64,000 bases of DNA from DASSFG01 sp035550375 (GTDB taxonomy: Bacteria > Planctomycetota > Planctomycetia > Pirellulales > JAICIG01), in NCBI GenBank assembly GCA_035550375.1, contig DASZPH010000043.1:24837-88836 (forward strand), in the 5' to 3' direction. Positions 44,587 through 53,964 of the stretch are shown piece after piece. Numbering within the stretch: position 1 is the stretch's first letter; every line of letters starts with the position of its first letter. The notes under the pieces were generated by a model. It did not search any database, was not told where the DNA came from, and saw only the letters and a program-made list of their open reading frames with translations. The position numbers were made by a program, and so were the translations under genes.

Positions 44587-44865
44587 CTAAGTGCCGGGCG
44601 CGGGAGCTGGCGGCGGGGGCGCCGATTCGCCGGTTGGGGCCGGGGGCGGTCCGCTCATCGCGGGCGCCGGCGCCGCTGCACCATTGCCGCATCCCGTACC
44701 GCAGCCATAACTGCTGGTTCCACCGCACGGGCTGCAATTGCTCACGCCGCAGCAACCGCGGTTGCGGTGGTGCCGGCCGCAACGACGGGCCAGGGCCGCG
44801 TCGGGCGTCAGCAAGCTCGCGCCGAGCGCGGCCGCGATCACGAGAAATCCAAATCTTCTCCGCAT
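44587..44865 (-). CDS. Exported Cys/Gly-rich small protein
   Basis: The peptide (92 aa) has a signal peptide (MRRRFGFLVIAAALGASLLTPDAALA). A core rich in Cys and Gly follows (RRCGRHHRNRGCCGVSNCSPCGG, GCGTGCG), with eight Cys and three His. The tail is Pro/Ala-rich. AAGGAG lies 6 nt before the ATG at 44865; an ATG two codons upstream is less well spaced. The Cys/His core could bind metal or form disulfides. A terminator follows it, and a second, similar hairpin sits just 33 nt before the start. Confidence 0.75.
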   Translation of the reverse strand: MRRRFGFLVIAAALGASLLTPDAALARRCGRHHRNRGCCGVSNCSPCGGTSSYGCGTGCGNGAAAPAPAMSGPPPAPTGESAPPPPAPAPGT

Positions 44866-44897
44866 TCGCATCTCCTTAAGCAAAAGGACACTCAAAC

Positions 44898-44934
44898 AAA
44901 AAAGCCCAGCGCGCTACGGCGAGCGCGATGGGCT
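44898..44934 (-). terminator. Terminator-like hairpin upstream of the Cys-rich gene (possible attenuator)
   Basis: On the minus strand, AGCCCATCGCGCT (44934-44922) and AGCGCGCTGGGCT (44915-44903) form a 13-bp stem with one mismatch and a 6-nt loop, followed by six Ts. It lies 145 nt after the stop of the 119-aa gene and 33 nt before the Cys-rich ATG. So it either ends the upstream transcript or acts as an attenuator in the Cys-rich leader. Confidence 0.75.
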
Positions 44935-45078
44935 ATCCTAGCTACCGCCAAGCTTCTAAATTCTCTTTGACGCCAGTCACAGCGTCTGGCCGAATGTTAC
45001 GCGCCTGGTCGTTAAAGTCAAGCTAACAGGAAAAGTCGCCCGAAACCGCGTCTCCTAATCTAGATCTAGCGGCTGCGA

Positions 45079-45450
<372 letters not shown>

Positions 45451-45508
45451 TCAGGAGAACGAAGACCGTCTCCTACCCGGTGCACTTGTCGCGCCGGCCA
45501 ACCGGCTT

Positions 45509-46813
45509 TCAGAGCGCGCTTGATTCCGGCGTTGCGAACGACATTAAGCCGGTCTGAGGGTCAGTCACAACGATGGGAGCCGTTTCGGCCGCGGGCTCGC
45601 TCACCCTGGATTCTTCGCCGCCAACGCGGTGTAAGAAAGAGCAGCCCACTCGGTAGCGTGGGCGTTCTTTGGTGCCGACGTCCGCGATGTTCACCACGCG
45701 CGCGACGAGAAAGCACTCCTCCGGCCCTGCGCCCAGCCGAACGACGAATCTCTCGAAATCGGGCGCATCGTCGCAGATGAACGACAGGCCCCGCGCCGAA
45801 AGGTCGTAACACTGGACGGCTCGGAACTTGTCCGTGGCGGGAATCGGTCCCTCGCCGCTGTAGGGGGCGATATATTGCTTCTCGTTGAACGGCTGTCTCA
45901 CGACGCTGGCGTCGACCGCAATTGGCAGAACCGTTTTGCCGTCGTGTAGAAAGGCGCGGTTGCGGCCACCATTTTTGGCGGCGTAGAGGGCCTCGTCGGC
46001 CCGCTTGATAAACGCTTCTGCGTCATCAAGATCGGCAATGCTCGACACGCCGATGCTGACGGTCACGCTCAACTGCTTGCTGCCGTGGAACAATGTCTCC
46101 GAGGCGATCGCGGCGCGAACCCTTTCCGCCACGGTCGTGGCGGCTTGCAGATTGGTTCCCGGCAGCAGGATCGCAAATTCCTCGCCGCCAAATCGCGCCG
46201 CCAGGTCCATCTGTCGGAGCGTCTTATCCAGCGTGTGGGCGATGGCGCGTAGCACCTCGTCGCCCGTTTGGTGACCGTGTTCGTCGTTGAACTTCTTGAA
46301 CGAGTCCACGTCGACCATCAACAGCGACAAGGGGATGTTGTGCCGATGCCACTGGTCAAATCGCCGCGCGAGATCCTCGTTGAAGCTGCGCCGGTTCGGC
46401 AGGCCCGTGAGGGTGTCTGTGCGAGCCTCGGCCGACAGCGAAGCAACTTCCGCTCGCTGCCGCTGAATCTCCTTGTGGGCGCTGGAAAGGTCCTGCTGCA
46501 ATCGGCGGTTGGCGATCAGGATTCGGGCCACCGATTTGAGCACGTCTTCGGCCTTGTTGTTGCCGGAATCGCGCAGCTCGACGCCAATTTGCTCAAGCCG
46601 GAATGAGTGGCAGTCGATGTCGTCGTCCAGTTTGACCGCCAGCCGATCAAGCCAATCGGCATTGTCGTCGCTTGCTGGGGCCGGGGGAAGCCGGGACGAA
46701 TCGCCTTCAGCCGGTTGCTTCGCTTCGCCCGCTTGCCAGCGAAAATAGGCGATCGCGACGACGGCGCCGAAAAAGGCGAGATCGAAGGCGAATCCTAGCA
46801 CGACCCAATCCAT
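45509..46813 (-). CDS. Diguanylate cyclase with C-terminal PilZ-like domain
   Basis: The protein (434 aa) has an N-terminal membrane helix (residues 1-22) and a linker with a coiled-coil stretch (LQQDLSSAHKEIQRQRAEVASL). The GGDEF domain reads DTLTGLPNRRSF, DVDSFKKFNDEHGH and GGEEF near residue 205-209. RQMD, nine residues before GGEEF, is the product-binding I-site (RxxD). The C-terminal part (about 300-405) reads as a PilZ-like beta barrel (DLSARGLSF, PRYRVGCSFLH). It should make c-di-GMP and may bind it as well. The start at ATG 46813 has GGAGCG upstream. Confidence 0.9.
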   Translation of the reverse strand: MDWVVLGFAFDLAFFGAVVAIAYFRWQAGEAKQPAEGDSSRLPPAPASDDNADWLDRLAVKLDDDIDCHSFRLEQIGVELRDSGNNKAEDVLKSVARILIANRRLQQDLSSAHKEIQRQRAEVASLSAEARTDTLTGLPNRRSFNEDLARRFDQWHRHNIPLSLLMVDVDSFKKFNDEHGHQTGDEVLRAIAHTLDKTLRQMDLAARFGGEEFAILLPGTNLQAATTVAERVRAAIASETLFHGSKQLSVTVSIGVSSIADLDDAEAFIKRADEALYAAKNGGRNRAFLHDGKTVLPIAVDASVVRQPFNEKQYIAPYSGEGPIPATDKFRAVQCYDLSARGLSFICDDAPDFERFVVRLGAGPEECFLVARVVNIADVGTKERPRYRVGCSFLHRVGGEESRVSEPAAETAPIVVTDPQTGLMSFATPESSAL

Positions 46814-47073
46814 ACGCACGCTCCGTTTTGCATCAGACCGGACTATCCGCCCCCCCAGCAATCAAGGAAACATAACTCACACTGACAGCAGGAAAAGTCT
46901 CCCCCAAATACATTTTCCAACCTGGCGGGCCGCCGGGGGCGACACGTAGGGCGGTTTCTTCCTAATCCGCGTGCGGCATTCTGAAGAACGCGGTTGTACC
47001 GCCCCAAGGAGCCGCTCCCCTCGCAAAGGAAGCAAAAAAAGACCCCTTGGTCGGCTGCCCGGCGGAGATCGGG

Positions 47074-47079
47074 TAGAAT
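47074..47079 (+). promoter_or_regulatory. Candidate -10 box before the HEAT-repeat gene
   Basis: TAGAAT lies 27 nt before the GTG at 47107, and an AAAGG ribosome site lies between. TTGGTC at 47047-47052 is a poor -35 candidate with a 21-nt spacer, so only the -10 is proposed. Confidence 0.3.
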
Positions 47080-47106
47080 GTCACGGGTCGAACAAAAGGT
47101 ATCCCC

Positions 47107-48054
47107 GTGAAGCACAAATCCATCTGGCTGGCGTTAGCACTTACGGTGGCAGTGATCGCGGGCGTCCTTCTGGATCCGACGCAAGTCGTCGTCGGCAAGC
47201 TCGCCGGTGACGCGTTCTTCGAGGGTCGTCCCACGCGCTACTGGGTCAGGTCGTTGCAAGCAGGACCAGCCCGGCAAGCCGACGCGCTGTCGACTCTGGA
47301 GCAAGGCAAGTCGGCTGCAGTTCCGGTGCTGGTTGCGATCCTGAACGGCACCTCTGTTGCCGACGCCGAAACAAGGTGTGCGGCGCCCGAGGTGCTCGCC
47401 AAGATCGGACCCGACGCTGCGGAGGCCGGGCCCGCGGTGTTGGCCGGCCTGAGCGACCCCGATTCGCACCTGCAGGCCGTGTGTGCTGAGGCACTGCCGA
47501 AACTCGAAGTTCCCGCCCGAACCGCCGTACCTTTACTGATCCCGCTCCTGAAGACGACGAATGCTGTCGTGGCGGCCAAGGAATTGAGCCGATACCGCGC
47601 AGCCGCGGCTCCAGCCGTGCCGGACCTGGTGACGCTCCTCACGGATAAGCGTCAGACCTCCGAGGCCCGCTGGAACGCGGCACGAACGTTGGCCAAGATC
47701 GGTCCCGAGGCGATGGGCGGGCTGGACGCTCTCGTCGACTCCTTGGGCGACGACGACTGGATGATCCGCGAGCATTCCGCGGAAGCCATTGGCGAGTTGG
47801 GCGAGGGCGCGGCCGAGAAGGGGGTGCCGGCCCTCACGGCGATGCTGTCGGACCCCGTGGCGCGCGTGCGTCGGGATGCCGTTCGGTCGCTCGGTTACTT
47901 TGGCGCCGCGTCCCGGGCCGCGGCGCCCGAAATCAAGAAGCTTCTGGACGATCAGGAAGAGGTCGTACGCAAGGCGGCCACCAAGGCCTTGACGTTCGTC
48001 GACCCCGGCGAAAGCAGGACTTCCGCGCCGTCGGTCGAAGAGCCCGACGACTAG
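47107..48054 (+). CDS. HEAT-repeat protein with N-terminal anchor
   Basis: The protein (315 aa) starts at a GTG with AAAGG about 8 nt upstream. It has a membrane segment (residues 6-22), then about six HEAT/PBS-lyase-like repeats of 35-40 aa with AVPVLVAIL, VVAAKELSRY, LAKIGPEAMGGLDALVDSLGDDDW and RRDAVRSLGYFGAASRAAAPEI. The repeats form an alpha solenoid that binds other proteins. Its stop TAG overlaps the stop of the opposite gene inside CTAG. Confidence 0.85.
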   Translation: MKHKSIWLALALTVAVIAGVLLDPTQVVVGKLAGDAFFEGRPTRYWVRSLQAGPARQADALSTLEQGKSAAVPVLVAILNGTSVADAETRCAAPEVLAKIGPDAAEAGPAVLAGLSDPDSHLQAVCAEALPKLEVPARTAVPLLIPLLKTTNAVVAAKELSRYRAAAAPAVPDLVTLLTDKRQTSEARWNAARTLAKIGPEAMGGLDALVDSLGDDDWMIREHSAEAIGELGEGAAEKGVPALTAMLSDPVARVRRDAVRSLGYFGAASRAAAPEIKKLLDDQEEVVRKAATKALTFVDPGESRTSAPSVEEPDD

Positions 48055-48596
48055 CGATTCCAAATCACGTCGTTGGTCGCCCGCTCGATTTGTTGTCGGG
48101 CCGCCTCGTCCGCGGGAGAAAACATGCCGACGAACGAGTAAAGACGGCCGTGGCGACGAAAGCAGGTGACGACCTTCGTCCGTTTGTTGTTGTCGGCGGC
48201 GCCTTGATAGAGGATGCGTTCACCCTCGGCCCCGTTGATCGTCACTGGTTTGCGCCCCTCGACAAGCCGCCATTGACTGACTCCGAATGACGGGCCCGCA
48301 TGATGTCCTTCCACGTCGGTCACTCCCTTCTCGTCAACGCAAAGCACGACAAACGTTCCTCCCGGCTCGGTGGAGGCGATGCTGTATCGCGTGAGGAACT
48401 GGTCGCGTAGCAGGGGGCCGGGAGGCAGGCTTGAACTCGCGGTTTGGACCCACCCTTCGGGCACCAGGAAGCGAAACCCCTCGGCGGCGTTTTGATAGAC
48501 GCGGGAGTTTGTCAACGCGGGGGCCGCAGGCTGATGTCTGCATCCAAACGCCAGCACCAGGAGGGCCGGCCAACACCTGTTGTGGGTCGTAATCAC
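48051..48596 (-). CDS. Lipoprotein, hypothetical
   Basis: The protein (181 aa) has a short hydrophobic start ending in LAFGCRHQ, a lipobox-like LxxC, so it is likely lipid-anchored. The rest is mixed alpha/beta with FRFLVPEGWVQ near residue 42 and ITINGAEGERILYQG near 118. It is much like the short proteins that follow DUF1559 genes in planctomycetes. It starts at a GTG that overlaps the stop of the DUF1559 gene (GTGA). Its stop shares CTAG with the HEAT-repeat gene. No function is known. Confidence 0.76.
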   Translation of the reverse strand: MITTHNRCWPALLVLAFGCRHQPAAPALTNSRVYQNAAEGFRFLVPEGWVQTASSSLPPGPLLRDQFLTRYSIASTEPGGTFVVLCVDEKGVTDVEGHHAGPSFGVSQWRLVEGRKPVTINGAEGERILYQGAADNNKRTKVVTCFRRHGRLYSFVGMFSPADEAARQQIERATNDVIWNR

Positions 48597-49612
48597 AAAT
48601 CTTGTTGCACCGCCTCGCCGTTGTTGCGGGTCGAGAAGGCGTGAAGAACCTGCATGTCGGTCGACGACGATAGCGGGCGGACCGACCCGTCCACGAAAGC
48701 GAAATTGACGCGATCAACGTGGCCAGAGAAGAAGTCGTACGGTTCGCTGAAGGGGCTGTTCAGATACTTGTCGGCCGTGCGGGCCATGGCCATCACGGGG
48801 GCCTGTTCCACGGTGGATAGATAGACCGGCGCCCCGGGGGTCGTGCGAACCGCACCCGTCGTGATCACGCCGGCCCAAGGCGCTTTCGCGAAGAGCGCCG
48901 AGCGCTCTCCGACGGCGATGGTCGTGGTGGTGCCGTCGGCGATGTCCTTATAGCGGCAACGGCTGTTGCGTTGGAACACGCCCGTGCCGTAGTCAGGGTA
49001 CGTATTAATGAGTCCGTATGAACCAAAGCAGGCCGTATAGCTCGTGGTGTACGCCGGTCCCATGCTCAAGTTGACGATGTCGGGGACCTGAAAGACGCCC
49101 GCACCGTAGTCGCTGGGGCAAGAAGCAATGGGCAGGGGGAGCGTGCGAAGCGAAATGCTCTGCCGCACGGGTGACGAGAAATCGATCTGGTCGTGAAGCG
49201 GCCGCTGCTCCAGAAAAACAAGGCTCAAGGCCAGCCAGCTCCAACCCGGATCGTTGGGCGGCTGCGCCCCGAGCAGGGCCCCATCCAACAAGCGGAAGTT
49301 CGGGTTACTTGGAGGGGGCGCTGGCGGACCGTTGAAGAGATAGCCGGGCGGCAGCACGCCGTGCGCGTCATGGTAAAGGCCCAACGCCAGTCCGATTTGC
49401 TTGAGTTGCGACGTGCATTGCGCACGTCGGGCGCTTTCGCGCGCCGCCTGCACCGCCGGAATCAATAGGGCCAGCAGGATACCGATCACCGCGATTACGA
49501 CCAGCAATTCGACCAGCGTGAAGCCGGGCAGTCGTCGCGCAGCGGGCCCCGGACCGCCGCTGTTCGGCCCCGCCCACCACAGGGACGCTCTAGATCGGGT
49601 GGGGGGACGCAT
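48593..49612 (-). CDS. DUF1559 pseudopilin-like protein (first copy)
   Basis: The protein (339 aa) has the type IV prepilin start LPGFTLVELLVVIAVIGILLALLIPA, then the DUF1559 motifs RAQCTSQLKQIGLAL and LYHDAHGVLPPG. The C-terminus ends with a H-x-x-x-x-N-F-A-F-x-D-G-S-V type segment (DRVNFAFVDGSVRPL). DUF1559 proteins are greatly expanded in planctomycetes and their function is unknown. The ATG at 49612 has GGAG 8 nt upstream. The next gene, a lipoprotein, overlaps it by 4 bp. Confidence 0.92.
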   Translation of the reverse strand: MRPPTRSRASLWWAGPNSGGPGPAARRLPGFTLVELLVVIAVIGILLALLIPAVQAARESARRAQCTSQLKQIGLALGLYHDAHGVLPPGYLFNGPPAPPPSNPNFRLLDGALLGAQPPNDPGWSWLALSLVFLEQRPLHDQIDFSSPVRQSISLRTLPLPIASCPSDYGAGVFQVPDIVNLSMGPAYTTSYTACFGSYGLINTYPDYGTGVFQRNSRCRYKDIADGTTTTIAVGERSALFAKAPWAGVITTGAVRTTPGAPVYLSTVEQAPVMAMARTADKYLNSPFSEPYDFFSGHVDRVNFAFVDGSVRPLSSSTDMQVLHAFSTRNNGEAVQQDL

Positions 49613-49792
49613 ATAATCTCCAACTCCGACAGGCGCTTGGATCAGTCAATCTTAATAGGGTGTCGGGGATGTGAACAGACTGGGATTATCGCGCGTCCCG
49701 GCCAACGGCTTTGCTGCGGGTCGTTTCGGTGGCTATCGTAGAGGGATCGACTGCCTCGATCCTCGCCGCCTTCCCAGCGAAGGTCACCTGCT

Positions 49793-51229
49793 TTGCCACT
49801 CGACCCCTCTCCGCCTGCTCCGATCTTGTTGGCCGTGCTGCCCCTGCTTCACGGCGCGGCCGGGGTGGTTAGTGTGTTGTTGACCGGCGTGCTCAGCGCC
49901 TTGGCCGCAGCGGCCGCGCTGCGGCCCGCCGCATTGGCGAGACTGGCAAGAATTGCCTGGCGCCAGAAGCCGGGGATCATCGTGCTGGCGTTGGGGCTGA
50001 CAGTCCTGGCCGCGGCGCTCGTCGAGGCGCGTAAGCGCTCCAACGTGCGCGAGGAATCGGCGCACGTGCCAGCAGGCTTTTCGGCCGCGCGATGGCCCAT
50101 GTTTCGCGGCAGCCTGACACGCACCGGGCACGCCGACGAATGTCCCGGCCCGTCGCACGGAAGCGTCCAATGGAGCGGCGGGCGCGGTTTCGTGTTTCTT
50201 TCTTCTCCGGCGGTCGTCGGCGAGACGCTTGTCGCTGTCGGATCGCGCGGCGACAGCTCGGCTCGTTTCTTCGGCTTCAGTGCGTCGACCGGAGACTTGC
50301 TCTGGACCCTCGCCCCGCAGGGGTACCGCGCGACCTTTTCGTCGCCAGTCATTTCCGATGAGCATCTGCTTTGTGGCGAAGGAGTCCACACGACCCGCAA
50401 CGCGTGCGCGCGAGCTTTTAAGGCCAACGCGGAGGGAACCTTAAAGGAGGTGTTGAAATACGCGACCAAGAGCCATGTCGAGTGTACGCCGGCGGTCGAG
50501 GCCGACCGCGTCTATTTCGGCGCCGGCGACGATGGAGTGTACTGCCTGAATTTCAAGTCGGAGGGGGGGAATCCGATCATTTGGCACGCTCCCGGTGAAC
50601 AGTATCCCGACGTGGAAACGGCCCTGGCGGTCTACGACGGACGCGTTTATGTCGGGCTGGGACGAGGAGGCAACGCGCTGTGCGTGCTCAATGCGGACTC
50701 GGGAAACGAAGTTGCCAGGCTCCCGATGCCGCTGCCCGTTTTCAGCCCCCCGGCGATTGCCGGCGGACGGCTTTATCTAGGAATGGGAAGCGCCGACTTC
50801 GTCAACGGCGCCGACAACTCGCCCGGTGAAGTGCGCTGCATCGAATTGAAGTCGTTGCAAACGCTGTGGACTCTCACGACGCCCTCGCCGGTGCTGGCGG
50901 CCGTGGTGGTTCGCGACAAAGACCTCATTTTCGCGACGGTGGAGGGCGAAGTATTTGTCGCGGACGACGACGGCGCCGTGAAGCACCGCTGGCGAGCCGG
51001 CGGCCGCGTGTTGGCGGCCCCGGCCGTCACGCGCGACATGATTTACTGCGTCTCCTGCGACGGCCTGATGACAGCCCTCGATCGCCGGCTGGAACGCATC
51101 TTCAGCACGCGGCTCGGCGCACCGGGCCTCTTCATCAGTTCACCCGTGGTGTATGCCGGGCGCGTCTACGTCGGCACGCCCGCCGACGGGTTTGTGGCCG
51201 TCGGAGCGCCCGCCGGGCCGGCGAAATGA
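49793..51229 (+). CDS. PQQ-like beta-propeller membrane protein
   Basis: The protein (478 aa) has two N-terminal membrane helices (about 10-45 and 63-80). A beta-propeller follows with blade-like repeats: FGFSASTGDLLWTL, GDDGVYCLNF, YDGRVYVGLG, CIELKSLQTLWTL, AAVVVRDKDLIFATVEGEVFVADDDGAVKHRW and DRVYVGTPADGFVA. The TTG at 49793 has GAAGGT upstream; later GTG starts are possible. Its stop overlaps the ATG of the PEP-utilising enzyme (ATGA). The propeller probably faces the periplasm and binds a partner or small ligand, not necessarily PQQ. Confidence 0.8.
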   Translation: MPLDPSPPAPILLAVLPLLHGAAGVVSVLLTGVLSALAAAAALRPAALARLARIAWRQKPGIIVLALGLTVLAAALVEARKRSNVREESAHVPAGFSAARWPMFRGSLTRTGHADECPGPSHGSVQWSGGRGFVFLSSPAVVGETLVAVGSRGDSSARFFGFSASTGDLLWTLAPQGYRATFSSPVISDEHLLCGEGVHTTRNACARAFKANAEGTLKEVLKYATKSHVECTPAVEADRVYFGAGDDGVYCLNFKSEGGNPIIWHAPGEQYPDVETALAVYDGRVYVGLGRGGNALCVLNADSGNEVARLPMPLPVFSPPAIAGGRLYLGMGSADFVNGADNSPGEVRCIELKSLQTLWTLTTPSPVLAAVVVRDKDLIFATVEGEVFVADDDGAVKHRWRAGGRVLAAPAVTRDMIYCVSCDGLMTALDRRLERIFSTRLGAPGLFISSPVVYAGRVYVGTPADGFVAVGAPAGPAK

Positions 51230-53961
51230 CGGTTCGTATTGCCAGGCAGGTTCCCGATTCGGTGCCCGACGGTGCCGCAGGCGGTAAAAAGTGGGTCCAT
51301 TTCTGGGGCGACCCCCTTCCGTGCGACGACTCGGCCGCGCGGGATCTGCTCGGCAGCAAGGCGCTGTCGCTCGCGCTCTTAGCGCGCCTCGGACTGCCGA
51401 CGCCCCCCGCCTTCACCATTACGTCCGAGGCCTGTCGAGAGTATCACGCCAGCGGTCAGTTACCCCCTGGGCTGTGGCCCGAAGTTCGTGCGGCGCTGGC
51501 GCGGCTCGAATCGGCCGTCGGCCGTTCGTTTGGCAAAGCGCCCCAGCCGCTGACGGTCGCTATCCGCGGCGGCGCCACCGAATCGATGCCGGGAGCCCTG
51601 GCGACCTTTCTCCACTGCGGCCTTTCGGAAAAGCTGGCAAGGCAAATCGATGACGAAACAACCTGGGAGGCGTTCGCGGAGTTTCTTGAGGGGTACGCTT
51701 ACGCCTGCCTGGGTGGCGCCTGGGCGGGGCGGGTTGCTAAAGAACTGAGCGGCGCCGGGGCCCGCGTGCAGTGCCAACGCTGGCTACGGGAGTGGGCCAC
51801 ATCGGCTGGCGGCCCGCTATCCGACGATCCTGAAGTTATCTTGCGTTCGGCGATCGAGGCCGTCTTCGATTCGTGGCGAGGTGAGGGGGCAGCCAGTCTG
51901 CGAAAGCTGCTGGACGTAAACTCTTCCGCCGGAACGTCGGTCACGATTCAGGCGATGTTCACGGCTGCGATCTCGGGTGTGGCCTTCTCGCGCGAACCGA
52001 ACGATCCGCAGGCCGACGAGTTAATTGTCGAAGCGGCGGTCGGATCGGGGCGTCGGCTTCTGGCCGGGCAAAGCACGCCCCATCGCTGGATCGTCAACCG
52101 ACGCACGCTGGCAGTAGGCCATCTCGCCTGCGAACAAGTGGCACGTGTCACCGCCGACGCGAGCTTTGTCGATCGCATCCTGCCGCAGCTTTGCCGCGAT
52201 GTCCTGGCCATCGAAGCGCAGTTCGAGCAACCCGTTGACGTAGAGTTCGGCTACGCGGCCGGCGAGGTTGTTTTCTTCCAGGCAAGGCCCGTTAAACCGG
52301 CGCTCGAGCAGGCAAGAGTGGAACGGGCGCGATCCGCTGAGCGCGTTTCGCTGGTTGCACTGGCCAAGGAAGGAAGAAGGCTTTGGGTAAGGCATAACCT
52401 GGCCGACACACTGCCGGCGCCGACCCCCCTCACTTGGGATTTGTGGCGCGCCTTCATGACGGGTAAAGGTGGCTTGGGGCGCCTTTACCGCCGTCTAGGC
52501 TACCGTCCGTCGAAGCGTGTGCGACGGGCCGGTTTTCTCGAGCTCGTTGCCGGCCGTATTTACGCCGATCCCGAACGTCTGTCCGAAATGCTGTGCTCCG
52601 GCTATCCGCTCTGCTTTGATCAGGGGGCATTGCGACGGGATCCGGACGTTTTGAACCGCCCGCCTGACTGCCTTGATCTCGAACAGCTCGACCCGTGGTT
52701 CCTCGTACGATGGCCGTCGATTGCCTTCACGATCCTGCGAGCGGGCTGGCTTCGTCCGCACTTGAGTCGAACGGCGATCAAGCGGTTCGACCGCGACATA
52801 GTGCCTCGCATCCGCTCGCTAGTCGACGCCGAGAGGCAAATCGACCTGACCCGCCTGTCGCCGGAAGAACTGGTCGACGTGTTCCGCCGGCGTCGACCGG
52901 CCGTGTTTGATGAGTTTGCCCCCGAATGCCTTTTGCCCGGCACGCTCGGGGTTGCCGCCTGGAATCTGCTTCAGCAGGCGCTCTCGAAGAGTGAGGCTGA
53001 TTCCGAGCGCCGCGGAAGGGCAGAAGCAATCCTCTCTGCGATCTCCGACCCGGTGGCAGACCGGCAGCGGGCGCTCCTGAGCAGCGTCGCTCGCGGCGAC
53101 GCATCGGTCGGCAGTTTTCTTGACGAATTCGGTCATCGTGGGCCCGGCGAAATGGACCTTTCGTCGCCCCGCTGGCGGGAAATTCCGGACGCCGTTTTGG
53201 CGTCGGCTCGCCGCCGCAGCAACCCTGCGTTGCTCGAACCGCGACCGTCCGTTGACGAGGCTTGCCGCATTCTCGACGAAGCGACGCGAGGCAAGTCTCA
53301 CCGGCTATCGGGGTTGGCTCAGCAATCGCTGGCCTTGCTCCCTTACCGGGAGATCGGCAAGCACGAGTGGATGAGGGCCTACGAGCTGCTCCGGGAAATC
53401 GTTTTGGAACTAGCCCGACGGACTCGATACGGTGAGGGCATCCATTTCCTCACAGTAAGCGAGCTCGAAGACCTGCCACAAGAACGGGATCAGAGTCAGC
53501 TCATTGCACGCCGACGCGACCATCACCGGGCTTGTCGAAAGCTCTCTGTACCTGATGTGCTTGAACTCGACGACGATCTGGAGAATTTTGGACGGCCCGC
53601 GCGTCTCGCGGCCGACCAGAGCATTGTCGGCACGCCACTGGTTCCCGGCCAGGCCCTTGGTCGGGTGTTGCTCCTAAACGGCCAGGAGCCCCGCGAGCCG
53701 GTGGCCGAGCGAGTGATTGTTGCTTCGGCTCTCGAGCCTGTGTACGTCCCGCTGCTGGCGGATTCGGCCGCATTCCTCCTCGAACGCGGAGGTATCCTAT
53801 CGCACGTCGCGCTTTTGGCGCGGCAGCTCGCGATTCCGACGGTGGTTGTCGAGGGAATCACCCGCCATGTCGTGGACGGAGAGCTGGTGTTCGTCGACGC
53901 CGGGCAGGGCCTCGTCGAGCGCGGGTTCAGCGGCCACGAGCAAGGCAGGTCTACGGGCTAG
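51226..53961 (+). CDS. PEP-utilising (rifampin-phosphotransferase-like) enzyme
   Basis: The protein (911 aa) has an ATP-grasp-like, pyruvate-phosphate-dikinase-type N-terminus (residues 40-330). It includes AIRGGATESMPGALATFL with R114, and VDVEFGYAAGEVVFFQARPV near 340. A long helical middle section (about 350-790) follows. The swivelling His domain (about 800-911) has GGILSHVALLARQLAIPTVV with the phosphorylated His at 860. This ATP-domain, middle, His-domain order is that of rifampin phosphotransferase and related enzymes. PPDK and PPSA carry a C-terminal PEP barrel that is absent here. Its substrate is unknown. It is coupled to a propeller membrane protein. Confidence 0.83.
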   Translation: MTVRIARQVPDSVPDGAAGGKKWVHFWGDPLPCDDSAARDLLGSKALSLALLARLGLPTPPAFTITSEACREYHASGQLPPGLWPEVRAALARLESAVGRSFGKAPQPLTVAIRGGATESMPGALATFLHCGLSEKLARQIDDETTWEAFAEFLEGYAYACLGGAWAGRVAKELSGAGARVQCQRWLREWATSAGGPLSDDPEVILRSAIEAVFDSWRGEGAASLRKLLDVNSSAGTSVTIQAMFTAAISGVAFSREPNDPQADELIVEAAVGSGRRLLAGQSTPHRWIVNRRTLAVGHLACEQVARVTADASFVDRILPQLCRDVLAIEAQFEQPVDVEFGYAAGEVVFFQARPVKPALEQARVERARSAERVSLVALAKEGRRLWVRHNLADTLPAPTPLTWDLWRAFMTGKGGLGRLYRRLGYRPSKRVRRAGFLELVAGRIYADPERLSEMLCSGYPLCFDQGALRRDPDVLNRPPDCLDLEQLDPWFLVRWPSIAFTILRAGWLRPHLSRTAIKRFDRDIVPRIRSLVDAERQIDLTRLSPEELVDVFRRRRPAVFDEFAPECLLPGTLGVAAWNLLQQALSKSEADSERRGRAEAILSAISDPVADRQRALLSSVARGDASVGSFLDEFGHRGPGEMDLSSPRWREIPDAVLASARRRSNPALLEPRPSVDEACRILDEATRGKSHRLSGLAQQSLALLPYREIGKHEWMRAYELLREIVLELARRTRYGEGIHFLTVSELEDLPQERDQSQLIARRRDHHRACRKLSVPDVLELDDDLENFGRPARLAADQSIVGTPLVPGQALGRVLLLNGQEPREPVAERVIVASALEPVYVPLLADSAAFLLERGGILSHVALLARQLAIPTVVVEGITRHVVDGELVFVDAGQGLVERGFSGHEQGRSTG

Positions 53962-53964
53962 CCA

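Noticed and set aside
44898..44934. Reading the hairpin before the Cys-rich gene as a plain terminator only
   Set aside because: The short 33-nt distance to the next ATG makes read-through likely, so I kept the attenuator idea as a finding, without claiming it.
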